A DNA stretch of 64,000 nucleotides from the NCBI GenBank assembly GCA_016808115.1, contig JAEQBH010000660.1:62001-126000 (forward strand). The letters are read 5' to 3'. This document shows positions 55,690 through 64,000 of the stretch, piece by piece. The translations under genes were made by a program, and so were the position numbers. A model generated the notes under the pieces. It was given only the letters and a program-made list of their open reading frames with translations. It had not been told where the DNA came from and searched no databases. Position 1 is the stretch's first letter; each line of letters begins with the position of its first letter. The stretch comes from Tetrastigma voinierianum (taxonomy: Eukaryota > Streptophyta > Magnoliopsida > Vitales > Vitaceae).

Positions 55690-56182
55690 CATTATTGAAA
55701 AAGATGTGAGTTGAAAAGAAACATCCAGAGATAATAGTTGAAAATGTTTTGGTTAGGGTTGAAAAATTCAATTTCCTCATTGATTTTGTGACTTGAGGCA
55801 TGGAAGAGGACCATTCTCATCTATATGAAGACCTTTCGTTGCCACAAATCAAAAGTGGATTGATGCCGAACATGGGGGGATGACCTTGCTTGTTGGTGAG
55901 GAAAAAGTGAAGTTCGACCTTCGTCAAAGCATGCCACTTACAAATGAGGAAAGGAGGATGTGCATGAGGATAGAGAGCTTACTTCCGCCCATTGAAGAGT
56001 ATGCACTATGTTATGAGAGGACACTCTTAAAGTTTGAATTTGTAGTAACTCACTCTCACAAAGAGTTGGCATTTGAGCTTATATCGGATATTATGGAGGT
56101 GGAGAAGTTCGTCCTCGTGAGTGATGAAGATGATGAGGGAGTATTGACCATAACGGATGATAGGCCAACCCAAAGCTCTTAG
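55690..56182 (+). pseudogene. Second copy of protease C-terminus and pol linker, fused to gag
   Basis: EIIVENVLVRVEKFNFLIDF and GMEED (55725-55810) parallel GIIEDVLLKVDKFIFP and MEED of the main copy (57465-57545). The open stretch 55880-56182 (VGEEKVKFDLRQSMPLTNEE, CMRIESLLPPIEEYALCYER) parallels 57643-57780. Gag therefore runs directly into the end of the protease, skipping the active site. It ends in an acidic DEDDEGVLTITDD tail. Confidence 0.7.
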
Positions 56183-56395
56183 ACTTCTACAAAAAGTCTA
56201 GTTGGACACTAAAAATGGAGCAGCTTCTTGGGAGGTAACCCAAGCTAAATAAGGATTTCTATCTATTTACTACCTTAGTTGTTTTTAGTTATTTTTATAT
56301 GTTTTGCATGTTGATCTTGTTTTTAGTGTTTATTTGGTTTTTGTTTTTGTTTTTCAGGGAATTGAAGCTAATTCGTATTAGGGGAGTTTCATCTA
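56183..56395 (+). other. Non-coding joint with 3'-end-like signature
   Basis: CTTCTTGGGAGGTAACCCAA at 56223-56242 resembles the phrase found just after pol in Athila-like elements. A T-rich run ending TTTTTCAGG (56352-56360) could be a splice acceptor. Its presence between two gag copies suggests a rearranged or tandem element. Confidence 0.5.
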
Positions 56396-57240
56396 AACCC
56401 ACCTCAACCCAAGCCTAATGATCATAGTTGATCATCTATGTTCAAGCTAACAACAATCTGCCTTTGCATTACAATCCGAGACTCCAAAATCATGAGAATT
56501 TTTCATATGGAAATCAAGGTAATTTCTAATAAGCTCCATATAATTCTATTGCACGGTATGCACCATCTGGATTTCAGGGACATGGAGTTTCTTACTCCAA
56601 CTTTAGAGGACAAAAGTGATCATCTTCCTTTGAAGACACTGTTATAGCTTTACTGACTTATTCTAAAAAGAAAAGTGAGGCTCAAGATCATCGAATATCT
56701 AACCTTGAATCTGAAATGGCCAATTTTAAACTAACCAAGCTAATATGAATGCATCAATGAAGAACTTGAAAAATTAAATAGGGTAGCTAGCCATTCAATG
56801 AAGGAGAGTTCATTAAGGTCTTTTCAAAGTGATACGAAAAAGAATCCTAAAGAATGCATGGCTCACGCTTAGGAGTGGAAAAGAGCTTAGAGATTCAAAA
56901 GAATTAGAGAATGAAAAGCTGGAAAATGAGAAAGTAGGAGTTAGGGTGGATAAGAAAAAGGAGAAAATTGAGAAAGCCAAGTTCACACCAGGAAGAATTA
57001 TGTTTCCCAACAACCCTCCCTTAATTGTCCTACCTTTTCCATTTCCACAAAGATTCAAGAAGGCTAAGTTGGATGGGTAATTTGCTAAATTCTTAAATAT
57101 TTTCAAGAAGCTTGAAGTGAACATACCCTTTAAATATGCCTTAGCACAAATGCCTAATTATGTTAATTTCATGAAAGAGATTATGAGCAACAAAAAGAAG
57201 CTGGATGCTTATGGAACTACTAGTTTATCATAATATTATA
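56396..57240 (+). pseudogene. gag C-terminal region with LRSGK motif
   Basis: In changing frames: a YNPRLQNHENFSYGNQGN match near 56470-56525, FQGHGVSYSN, SKKKSEAQDHRISNLESEMA and HALRSGKELRDSKELENEKL (the Athila-type LRSGKEL, near 56865). PPLIVLPFPFPQRFKKAKLD, FAKFLNIFKKLEVNIPFKYA and LAQMPNYVNFMKEIMSNKKK follow (57020-57200). This is the segment that leads into the protease at 57241. Confidence 0.82.
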
Positions 57241-58038
57241 ATGCAATGATTCAAAGAAAGCTTCCGAAAAAGCTAAGGGGTCCAAGCAGCTTCACCATTC
57301 CATGTGCTATTGGTGAACATACTTTCAAGAAAGTTTTATGTGACTTGGGAGCTTATATTAACCTTATGCCTCTATCTGTTGTGAAGAAGCTGAATTTGAG
57401 TGAGCTAAACCCTACTACATTGTCTTTTCAAATGGTTGACCACTCAATGACTTATCCATAGGGTATTATTGAAGATGTGCTTCTAAAAGTTGATAAGTTT
57501 ATCTTTCCAGTAGTCTTTGTTTTTTTGCTGATGGAAGAAGATATGGAAGTTCCAATAATTTTACGAAGAAAATTTCTTGTTATCTATCAAGATTTAATTG
57601 ATGTGAAGAACGCGGAGTTGACATAGAGTAAGTGGTAAATAAGTGAAGCTCAACCTTACTAAGAATGTGAAATTTTCCAACAATGACAAAGGGACTTGTA
57701 TGAGGGTTGATAGCTTGATCCCCTTCGTTGATGATGCTTTGCATGATATGATTGAAAGAGACCCTTTGGAGAAATCTTTGACGGAGTCACTTTCTCTGAA
57801 AGACTTAGAGTTTGAGCATCCATTTACAGTTCAAGAAATATCAGAGACTATTCTTACCATAGATGGAAATGAAAGTACTATTGTAGTTGAAGAAGAAAAG
57901 AAGACACCCAAGTTAATACTTAAAGAGTTGCTTGAGAATCTTTGCTATGCATTTTTGGGTGAAAATGGCACAAAACCCATGATCATCTCTTCATCTTTGA
58001 ATGAGGATATGGAGACCAAGTTGGTGCTAAAAAAATAA
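57241..58038 (+). pseudogene. Protease and pol linker of the Athila-like element
   Basis: QRKLPKKLRGPSSFTIPCAI, then the active-site block CDLGAYINLMPLSVVKKLNL (57339-57395; Asp present), then a stop after MVDHSMTYP. GIIEDVLLKVDKFIFP and MEEDMEVPIILRRKFLV follow. The linker 57643-58038 is open for 131 codons: NNDKGTCMRVDSLIPFVDDA, IERDPLEKSLTESLSLKDLE, then PKLILKELLENLCYAFLGEN and KPMIISSSLNED, the usual lead-in to RT. Confidence 0.87.
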
Positions 58039-58117
58039 CATGGAAGCTTTTGCATGGTCCATCAAGGTATTAAAGGCATTAGTCCTTTAATTTGTATGCA
58101 TAAGATTTTGATGGAGA

Positions 58118-58510
58118 ATGAATACATGCCTTAAATTGAATAACAAAGAATTGAATCCCGCTATGAAAGAAGTTGTGAAGAAAGAAGTCCTCAAATGGTT
58201 CCATGTTGGGTTTATATATGCTATTTCCAACAGCTCTTGGGTTAGCCCAGTGCAAGTGGTTCCTAAGAAGGGTGGCATGACTGTGGTGAGAAATGATATA
58301 TCAACTCATATTGTTACAGGATGGCGAGTGTGCATTAACTATAAGAAGCTCAATAAGGCCATAAGGAATGATTATTTCCCCTTGCCCTTCTTAGACCAGA
58401 TTTTGGATAGGCTAGCGGAACATGCTTTCTATTGCTTTTTGGATGGATATTTCGGATATAACCAGATTATCATTGCTCTAGAAGATCAGGAGAAAACTAC
58501 TTTCACATGC
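58118..58510 (+). pseudogene. Reverse transcriptase, N-terminal half, of the Athila-like element
   Basis: Open for 130 codons before the insertion: NPAMKEVVKKEVLKWFHVGF, YAISNSSWVSPVQVVPKKGG, TGWRVCINYKKLNKAIRNDY, FPLPFLDQILDRLAEHAFYC, FLDGYFGYNQIIIALEDQEK and TTFTC. It is the best preserved pol piece in the window. The frame is cut by LTR L2 at 58511 and resumes at 60981. Confidence 0.92.
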
Positions 58511-59350
58511 TGTAACGCCCCAAAAATACCCTAGAATATTATAATAAAAATAATTATAAATTCCTGGTATAAATTGAGCCATCTTAGGTATTTTCGGGAA
58601 TTGTTAAATGAATATTGAATAAATGATTATATGGCTAAAAGCCAAAGGCAAATATTATATGCTAAATGAAAATTGATCGAACCTGGAAATTTACCCAAGT
58701 GAAAAATGGAAAATTTTGGAAATTGTAAAATTAGGACCTAAGGGTCAAATGATAGCTTAAATGCTAATGTGAAATAAATGATAAATGATAAGGAAAGTGA
58801 AATAAAGAGTTAGAATGCCAAAATTGGAAAATTGGATTTATTGAGTGACCAAACAAGGCCTTATGAAGATTAAGTGACTTAAGACAAAAATGAGAAAATG
58901 AGAATAGGGTGGAAGGCCAAACATGGCCTTACACTTAAGTGGGATTTTAAAAGACCAAAAGTGGTCTTAGGGAGCTCACTTTTTGAGCAAACCCGTTTTT
59001 GAGAGAATGAGAGGAGAAAAGGGGGACAAAAGCTAGGGTTTGCAAGAAAGAGTGGTTTTGGTTGGGTTTGCTTCCCATTTCTTGCTCCAAAGAGATCAAG
59101 CAACCTACAAGGGGAGATTTGAAGAGATAAGGTAAGAAAAATCAAACCCTAACTTCCTTTTATGTTCTCGATTTAGTGGAAAGCCTAACATAAGAAAAAA
59201 GGATTTTCATTTATTCTAAACCACCTTTTGGAGTTGTTTTGTGGATTCCATGGTGAATTTTTTATAATGGGGATGAATTGGAGAAGGTTTGTAGGAAGAA
59301 AATGGGTGAAAATGCCAAAATCCAACGTTTTCTGGGCAAAACCCGTAAGT

Positions 59351-59381
59351 GGTACCGGTACCAAAGAGTGGTACCGGTACC
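59351..59381. repeat. GGTACCGGTACC pair in LTR L2
   Basis: Perfect copies at 59351-59362 and 59370-59381, followed by degenerate ones (GGTACCCGGTAT, CCGGGTACCGG) to 59510. Confidence 0.95.
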
Positions 59382-59964
59382 CATGATGAAGCAAGCAAGT
59401 GGTACCCGGTATTCACTCAACCGGGTACCGGCACTCCATTGGTAGTGAGGGACCGGTAATCGGTACTACCAAAGGTACCAGCGACTCGCCTGGGCGTGGT
59501 ACCAGCACTAACGCCCAAGCAGCCTCGTTTTGATATTTTTTGCATCAAGCAAGCTTTGTATTCGTATACCGATTGTTTAGGGACCCTAAGAAACGATTGA
59601 TGGGGGTTCAAATAAGAATGAGACTAAGTGAAAAACGTACCGTACCTCGCCGCCTCGACGATATTCGTTTAGTATAATTATTTGTTTAACCACTAAGAGT
59701 GAAGAATTTGTATTTGGCTAGGTGCGGGTGAAAACGACAACCGACCTAGGATTGGAATCTAAAGAGACAAAGGATAGATAAATTTGAAATGATTATACGA
59801 AATGAGCATATCTTTGAAATTATATAATGAAAGTGCATATGGAATTGAAATGTGATATTGAAATGTTTGAAAACCTAATGAATATGAGTGATAAATCGAA
59901 TTGTAAACCAATCGGTCAATTTTTGACATCTTTACTTGAATCGATATACCGAATGAACCGCTTG

Positions 59965-60122
59965 GCGGATGCACCAATCGGCATCCGTCATGAAGGCACC
60001 CCGAAATTGTCCAATGTCCCACTTGGCGGGATGCACCAATCGGCATCCGTCATGATGGCGTATGGCATTTAAGTAATACCACATGTCGAGGTGCACCAAA
60101 CGGCATCCCTCATGATGGGAGA
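59965..60122. repeat. About 61-bp tandem repeat in LTR L2, three copies
   Basis: GGATGCACCAATCGGCATCC-type units near 59965, 60025 and 60087, each ending TCATGA. Confidence 0.85.
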
Positions 60123-60980
60123 CCGAATTGTTAAATGTGTAAGCACATTACCGAATGATAATAAGCGGCGCATTCATCAAACTAACCACGCGAATGTGAA
60201 TTGAATAGTCAAAGTGAAAGAACCAACATTGACGAGTGTAAAAAGGGATTTTATGTATATCCTTAAATCTCATAAATTGAATTGTCAATTGAATTATTGC
60301 ATTGAAAATGCATGTTGTGAAACGATAAATGATTTGTAAAATGAAAGCATGCAAAAATGAATAGCATGAGTATGTTGGGATATAAGAGGCATGGTTTAAT
60401 GTTAAATGCATGTCAAGTTAAATACAATATTGGAATAGAACTGTATAGAACCACTAAGCATGAAAATGCTTAGCGTGTAGTTTTTAACTATGCGCAGGTA
60501 TCGAGTGAATAGGAAAAAAGGCCAAGAACAAGAAGCGTAGAGTTCATAGACAAAGTTGCGGCGTATAAGTATATACCCCGCCATATGCATTTCATTTCTT
60601 TTTGAACATATGACATTTTGTAAACAAAAGCGTTGAACTCAGAACTAATGTTTGGTTTATCATTTTGTAAAGGCATAATATGCCTTAATGTAAATGTGTT
60701 TGTATAAATGTAAATGTTTATGGGCCTACCATTTGAAAATGCTTCCGCATATATGAGAAACCTAAAATGAAAAGACATAAATAAAATGTTTTGATAAAAT
60801 AACAAAAACTGGCCTGAGTAAACCCGCTCCTCGCCTTAATCCGTCATTCGGGTCTAGTCCGGGATCGTCACATTTTTGAAAAAGAAAATTTAAATAAAAA
60901 CAGTAAATAAAAAGAATAAATGAGCTCCCTGGTTTCCCGTTCAGACTCGCCATCGGTTGACCGTACTAAGGGTCGCTACA

Positions 60981-61180
60981 GCATATGCGGACATTTGCTT
61001 TTTGAATGATGCCTTTTGGCTTGTGCAATGCCCCCACAACGTTTCAGTGCTACATGATGGTTATTTTTTCTGATTTGGTAAAAGACATTATGGAGATTTT
61101 CATGGATGACTTTTCAGTCTTTTGATCATTGCCTTAAAATTTTGGAGCTAGTGCAACAAAGATGCCAAGAGAAGAACCTT
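60981..61180 (+). pseudogene. Reverse transcriptase, continuation after LTR L2
   Basis: After one frame slip comes TFAF, then MMPFGLCNAPTTFQCYMM, SDLVKDIMEIFMDDFSVF (catalytic FMDD near 61100) and an out-of-frame ILELVQQRCQEKN. LTR H cuts it at 61180. The thumb, RNase H and integrase are not found in the window. Confidence 0.9.
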
Positions 61181-62336
61181 GTCGCGCCCCGATTCCCCCG
61201 CCTAGGCGGATGGAGTGGGTTTAAGACTGTACTAGGACTCTTTACTTTCTTTTTCAGACGTTGGTAGGCCCAAGTCTTATAACTGAATCACAATAACATA
61301 TACAAAAGAAAACTACCACCGTAGTAGTGTTTACAGTATCAATACATATAGTCCTGAGTCCCATTTACATATACAAATACAAAAACTGTACATTTACATT
61401 TACATATTCAGAGCGCAGAACCTACAGTGATGTACTCCTACTAGTGTGTTGGCCCAGCAGTGTGCGGAAGATCGCGGACGTCCTCTCTTGTACCTACATG
61501 GATTAAAAACCCAGTGCTACGGCACCTACGCTTAGTGGGAACATATACTTATACATATACACTTGCATTTATCTCTTTTCGATTATATACATAGCAGTGT
61601 GGAATGCTCGGGATTCATCGTGAATTCATATACAAACTTGTACATATACTTTTACTTATTACGATTTATACTTATTCGGATCTCATAAGGATGCGCAAAC
61701 TACGGAGTACGTAGGTACTCACGAACTTATGCTTATGTAGTCCGTCACGGTAGGAGTTACGGAACATGCTTATCTTGGTGCATTAGGTACTACAGATCTT
61801 ATACTTGTATAGAAGTACCAGTAGGTACTACAGAGCTTATTCTTTAACCTTATTCATTATTCAGACTCTTATCATATAACTATTGGATTACCTACAACAT
61901 TAATAAGAAATTATTAGGACCTGACACAATATTAAGTACCAGAGAGGTACGGTATAATCTTGAGGTGCGTAACCTGAAAGCGAGTCAGGAAGCGATCGAA
62001 CGATGCACATGCATTAGCGAGTGTCGTGCTTATTTAGCGGGAGTCTTAGGAAGCAGCGATTAGAGCGTGTCTTCCACGTGCTTGAGTGTCGTGTCATTCA
62101 ATATCTGGTCTTAGGCATTCCTACAAGTATATGTGTTCATGAACTTACTATCTTCTCATAAGGGCATTAGGTTTGCCCACAGCGAACTCGCCGAGGCAGA
62201 GCGAACTACAAGTATATGTGTTCATTAACTTACTATCTTATCACAAGAAATTAGAGTTTGCCCTTAAATTCTCAAAGCGGAGGCGAGTCTGATCATATTT
62301 TCTTTGCCTTACAAACATGAATGGACCGCTTTCATA

Positions 62337-62346
62337 CCTTATAGGG
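62337..62346 (-). promoter_or_regulatory. TATA-like box of LTR H
   Basis: CCCTATAAGG on the minus strand, about 90 bp downstream of the CTTCGTCGCGGCGAAG hairpin motif. Confidence 0.45.
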
Positions 62347-62929
62347 TCCTCATTTGTCCGATAGGCGAGTCATGAGCAACGAAGCGAAGCAAACCAAAAC
62401 ACAACAATTTTTCCATGTTGTGTACAGTAGCTTCGTCGCGGCGAAGCAGCTAAACATGACGGGCAGTGGGCCAGCCTTCCTCTCGGCCTCATTTGTGGAG
62501 TGGGGATTCTTAAACTCTACGGGGACCTTTGCGTGCGAGGACCCCGTAGTGCGATTTTTGCTCATTTGGTCCATTTTTCCAGAAATACAACCAAAAACAA
62601 AAGAAAACTCATATATTATCCAAAAAAACATCTCCTAAATATGTTCTAACCAAACCAAAACCAATCATAGAGATTAATTAGGGTTTTTCCAAACCCTAAC
62701 TCAAATACTTATAAGTTAGGTTAACTTCTTAGCACCCAAACCTAAATCCATGCATCATAACTAAGAATCCATAATCATCTTATACAAACTAGGGTTTTAC
62801 CAACCCAAATTTCAAGACATCTAGGGTTAGGATGCATTCATAACTAAACCCTAGAAATGGAACCATTAATATCCATACAACACTTCCATACAAGTTCCAT
62901 ACAAAAACATCATAAATCCATACCTTTCC

Positions 62930-62995
62930 TCTTCTTCTTCTTCTTCTTCTTCTTCTTCTCTTCTTCTCTTCTTCTTCTCTTCTCCTCTCTTCTTC
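62930..62995. repeat. CTT-rich simple repeat
   Basis: (CTT)n with CTCTT interruptions. The counterpart in L1 (reverse) is the GAAGAA-rich tract at 44100-44175. Confidence 0.9.
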
Positions 62996-63262
62996 ACGTT
63001 TTTGCTCTCAAAAATCCCCAAATGAGAGACAAAAATTGGTATTATTTGGTCTAATTTCATAAGGCCTTGTTTGGCCACAAGAAAGCATTAATTTGACTTA
63101 AGTTTCCTTTTCTTGCTCTTTGGTCCTCAAATTCCTTTCTATTTGCTCCACAAGTTATGTTATTTTTATAATAGCCTCACATCTTTTAATCTTATGACTT
63201 TAGTGTCCCAATTTGACAAATTACAAATTTACCCTTGTATCTTGTACAAATTCCGGGTTTCT

Positions 63263-64000
63263 CAAAAGATTCGGATGAACAGGGGGTTATTGCGGGTACT
63301 TTCACTATCTTTGATATCGACTTGTATGCTTTAATTGATTCGGGCTCTACGCATTCATATATATGCATGGAAACTAAAATGAGTGATAAATTGCCTTCAG
63401 TAGAGCTGTTAGCTTATGACCTACCTGTTACAAGTCCTCTATGGCATAGTGTTAGAGTCAAACGCGTGTTTAAGAATTGTCCCCTATTAGTACATGATAA
63501 GGAATTCTCAGTTGATCTAATTGCTTTGCCTTTTCATGAGTTTGATTTGATATTAGGAATGGATTGGTTATCCAAACATCGGGCTATAATAGATTGTGAT
63601 AAGACAATAGTTGATTTATCGAGTAGCGGTCTGGTATCTTATCACGGAAGAAGAATGTCAAATGTCATATCGTCCCCATCTGGCTTAGTTTCGTGAGTTA
63701 AGGTTATGAAGCCTTTTTGGCTTTGATTCTTGACTCCAAAAGGAGCAAATTGAATTTAGAAAATATTCTGTGATTAGGGAGTTCACGATGTTCCGGAGGA
63801 ATTACGGGAGTACCACTGAAGAGGAAGTGGATCTCTATTGAACTTGTACGGGGAGCGACTCATTGAGGTCACCACTACCGTATGGCTCCAGCTAAGGCGC
63901 AGAAGAGTTAGAAGACTCAACTACATGAGCTATTGGATAAGGGTTTCATCCGACCTAGTGTCTCACCTTGGGGTGTGCCGGCTTTATTATGGTACTCTTC
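63263..64000 (+). pseudogene. Protease and RT start of a further Ty3/gypsy element (runs off the window)
   Basis: An open stretch to 63696 holds DSDEQGVIAGTFTIFDIDLY, the active site ALIDSGSTHSYICMETKM, DLPVTSPLWHSVRVKRVFKN and FHEFDLILGMDWLSKHRAII, then IDCDKTIVDL. The domain is complete, with the DSG triad intact. After stops, RMAPAKAQKS (63880) and TQLHELLDKGFIRPSVSPWG (63918-63975) are the start of RT. It is chromovirus-like, but a different copy from the element at 38233. gag is lost at the junction with LTR H. Confidence 0.88.

Larger units (their letters stand above)
58511..60980 (+). mobile_element. LTR L2 (TGTAACGCCCC type), inserted in RT
   Basis: It starts TGTAACGCCCCAAAAATACC and ends GGGTCGCTACA, about 2470 bp. 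RT sequence lies on both sides, so it is a solo LTR. CATGC is on the left and GCATA on the right, so the target duplication is not resolved. It shares, in order, landmarks with L0 (reverse) and L1. There are no genes; two 60-100-codon ORFs are repeat translations. Confidence 0.85.
51511..61180 (+). mobile_element. 5' half of an Athila-like element
   Basis: A possible composite 5' LTR region (51511-54895) is followed by an Asp-type primer site, gag, protease and RT on the plus strand. LTR L2 interrupts the RT (58511-60980), and LTR H interrupts it at 61180. RNase H, integrase and the 3' LTR are not seen. Confidence 0.75.
61181..63262 (-). mobile_element. LTR H (related to L1), minus strand, truncated
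   Basis: It starts TGTCGCGCCCCGATTCCCCC right where the RT stops. 61260-61560 matches 47395-47730 of L1 in reverse (the GCGTAGGTGCCGTAGCACTG and CATGTAGGTAC blocks), and 62870-63000 matches the purine-rich part near 44100. On the right it fades at an ACCCGGAAT-equivalent (63250), about 100 bp short of the expected 5' end. CTTCGTCGCGGCGAAG lies at 62431-62446, upstream of the minus-strand TATAAGG at 62344-62338. No gene. Confidence 0.75.

Noticed and set aside
62350..62638. Overlapping ORFs of 93-94 codons on both strands
   Set aside because: They lie within LTR H across its palindromic motif and TATA-like box. No domain.

Overview
The window looks like a gene-free stretch of a large, repeat-rich plant nuclear genome, most likely an angiosperm. 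I found no host gene, rRNA, tRNA or CRISPR array. Almost every kilobase can be assigned to LTR retrotransposons, many nested in one another. They include Ty3/gypsy Tat-like, Athila-like and chromovirus-like (Tekay/Del type) elements and Ty1/copia. The plant lineages of these families, initiator-Met-type and Asp-type primer sites, and a plant-specific extra ORF support this. The species cannot be told from the sequence.

Layout. (1) 130-1866 plus 13898-14027 is one minus-strand LTR (L0) split by a 12,021-bp Tat-like element (1872-13892, minus strand). That element has two LTRs of about 800 bp, a CTTTC target duplication, decayed gag, protease, RT, RNase H and integrase, a minisatellite of about 96 bp, and a long ORF region on the opposite strand. 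(2) 14028-15182 is a minus-strand Athila-like gag/protease relic. (3) 15592-24361 is a plus-strand Athila-like element with gag, pro, RT, RNase H, IN and a third ORF. Its 3' LTR (copy A) is split by an inverted copy of the same LTR family (B) and followed by a second inverted fragment (C). (4) 27511-28320 is another minus-strand gag relic. (5) 28.6-36.4 kb is a coding-less Ty1/copia arrangement: 3' noncoding tail, LTR, initiator-Met-type primer site, 2.3-kb leader, LTR. Two solo LTRs with target duplications (E and D) interrupt it. (6) 36379-38232 is the 3' end of a minus-strand gypsy element (LTR F). (7) 38233-50077 is a plus-strand chromovirus-like element whose integrase is interrupted by a 4.1-kb solo LTR (L1). 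(8) 50078-51510 is a minus-strand copia RT/RNase H relic. (9) 51511-61180 is the 5' half of a plus-strand Athila-like element, split by LTR L2. (10) 61181-63262 is a minus-strand LTR (H) related to L1, and 63263 to the window end is the protease/RT start of another gypsy element.

Function. Every coding domain carries stops, frameshifts or lost catalytic residues, so nothing here is likely to transpose on its own. Intact-looking cis elements do remain: LTR termini, TATA boxes, primer sites, polypurine tracts and 5-bp target duplications. These allow the insertion order to be read. The most interesting recurring pattern is that at least six unrelated LTR families carry clusters of short palindromic motifs, different in sequence but similarly placed about 25-350 bp upstream of the LTR TATA box. 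Other notable points are the antisense extra ORF of the Tat-like element, fast-changing tandem repeats at matching places in related LTRs, and indels that cluster near CG dinucleotides and may be partly sequencing artefact.
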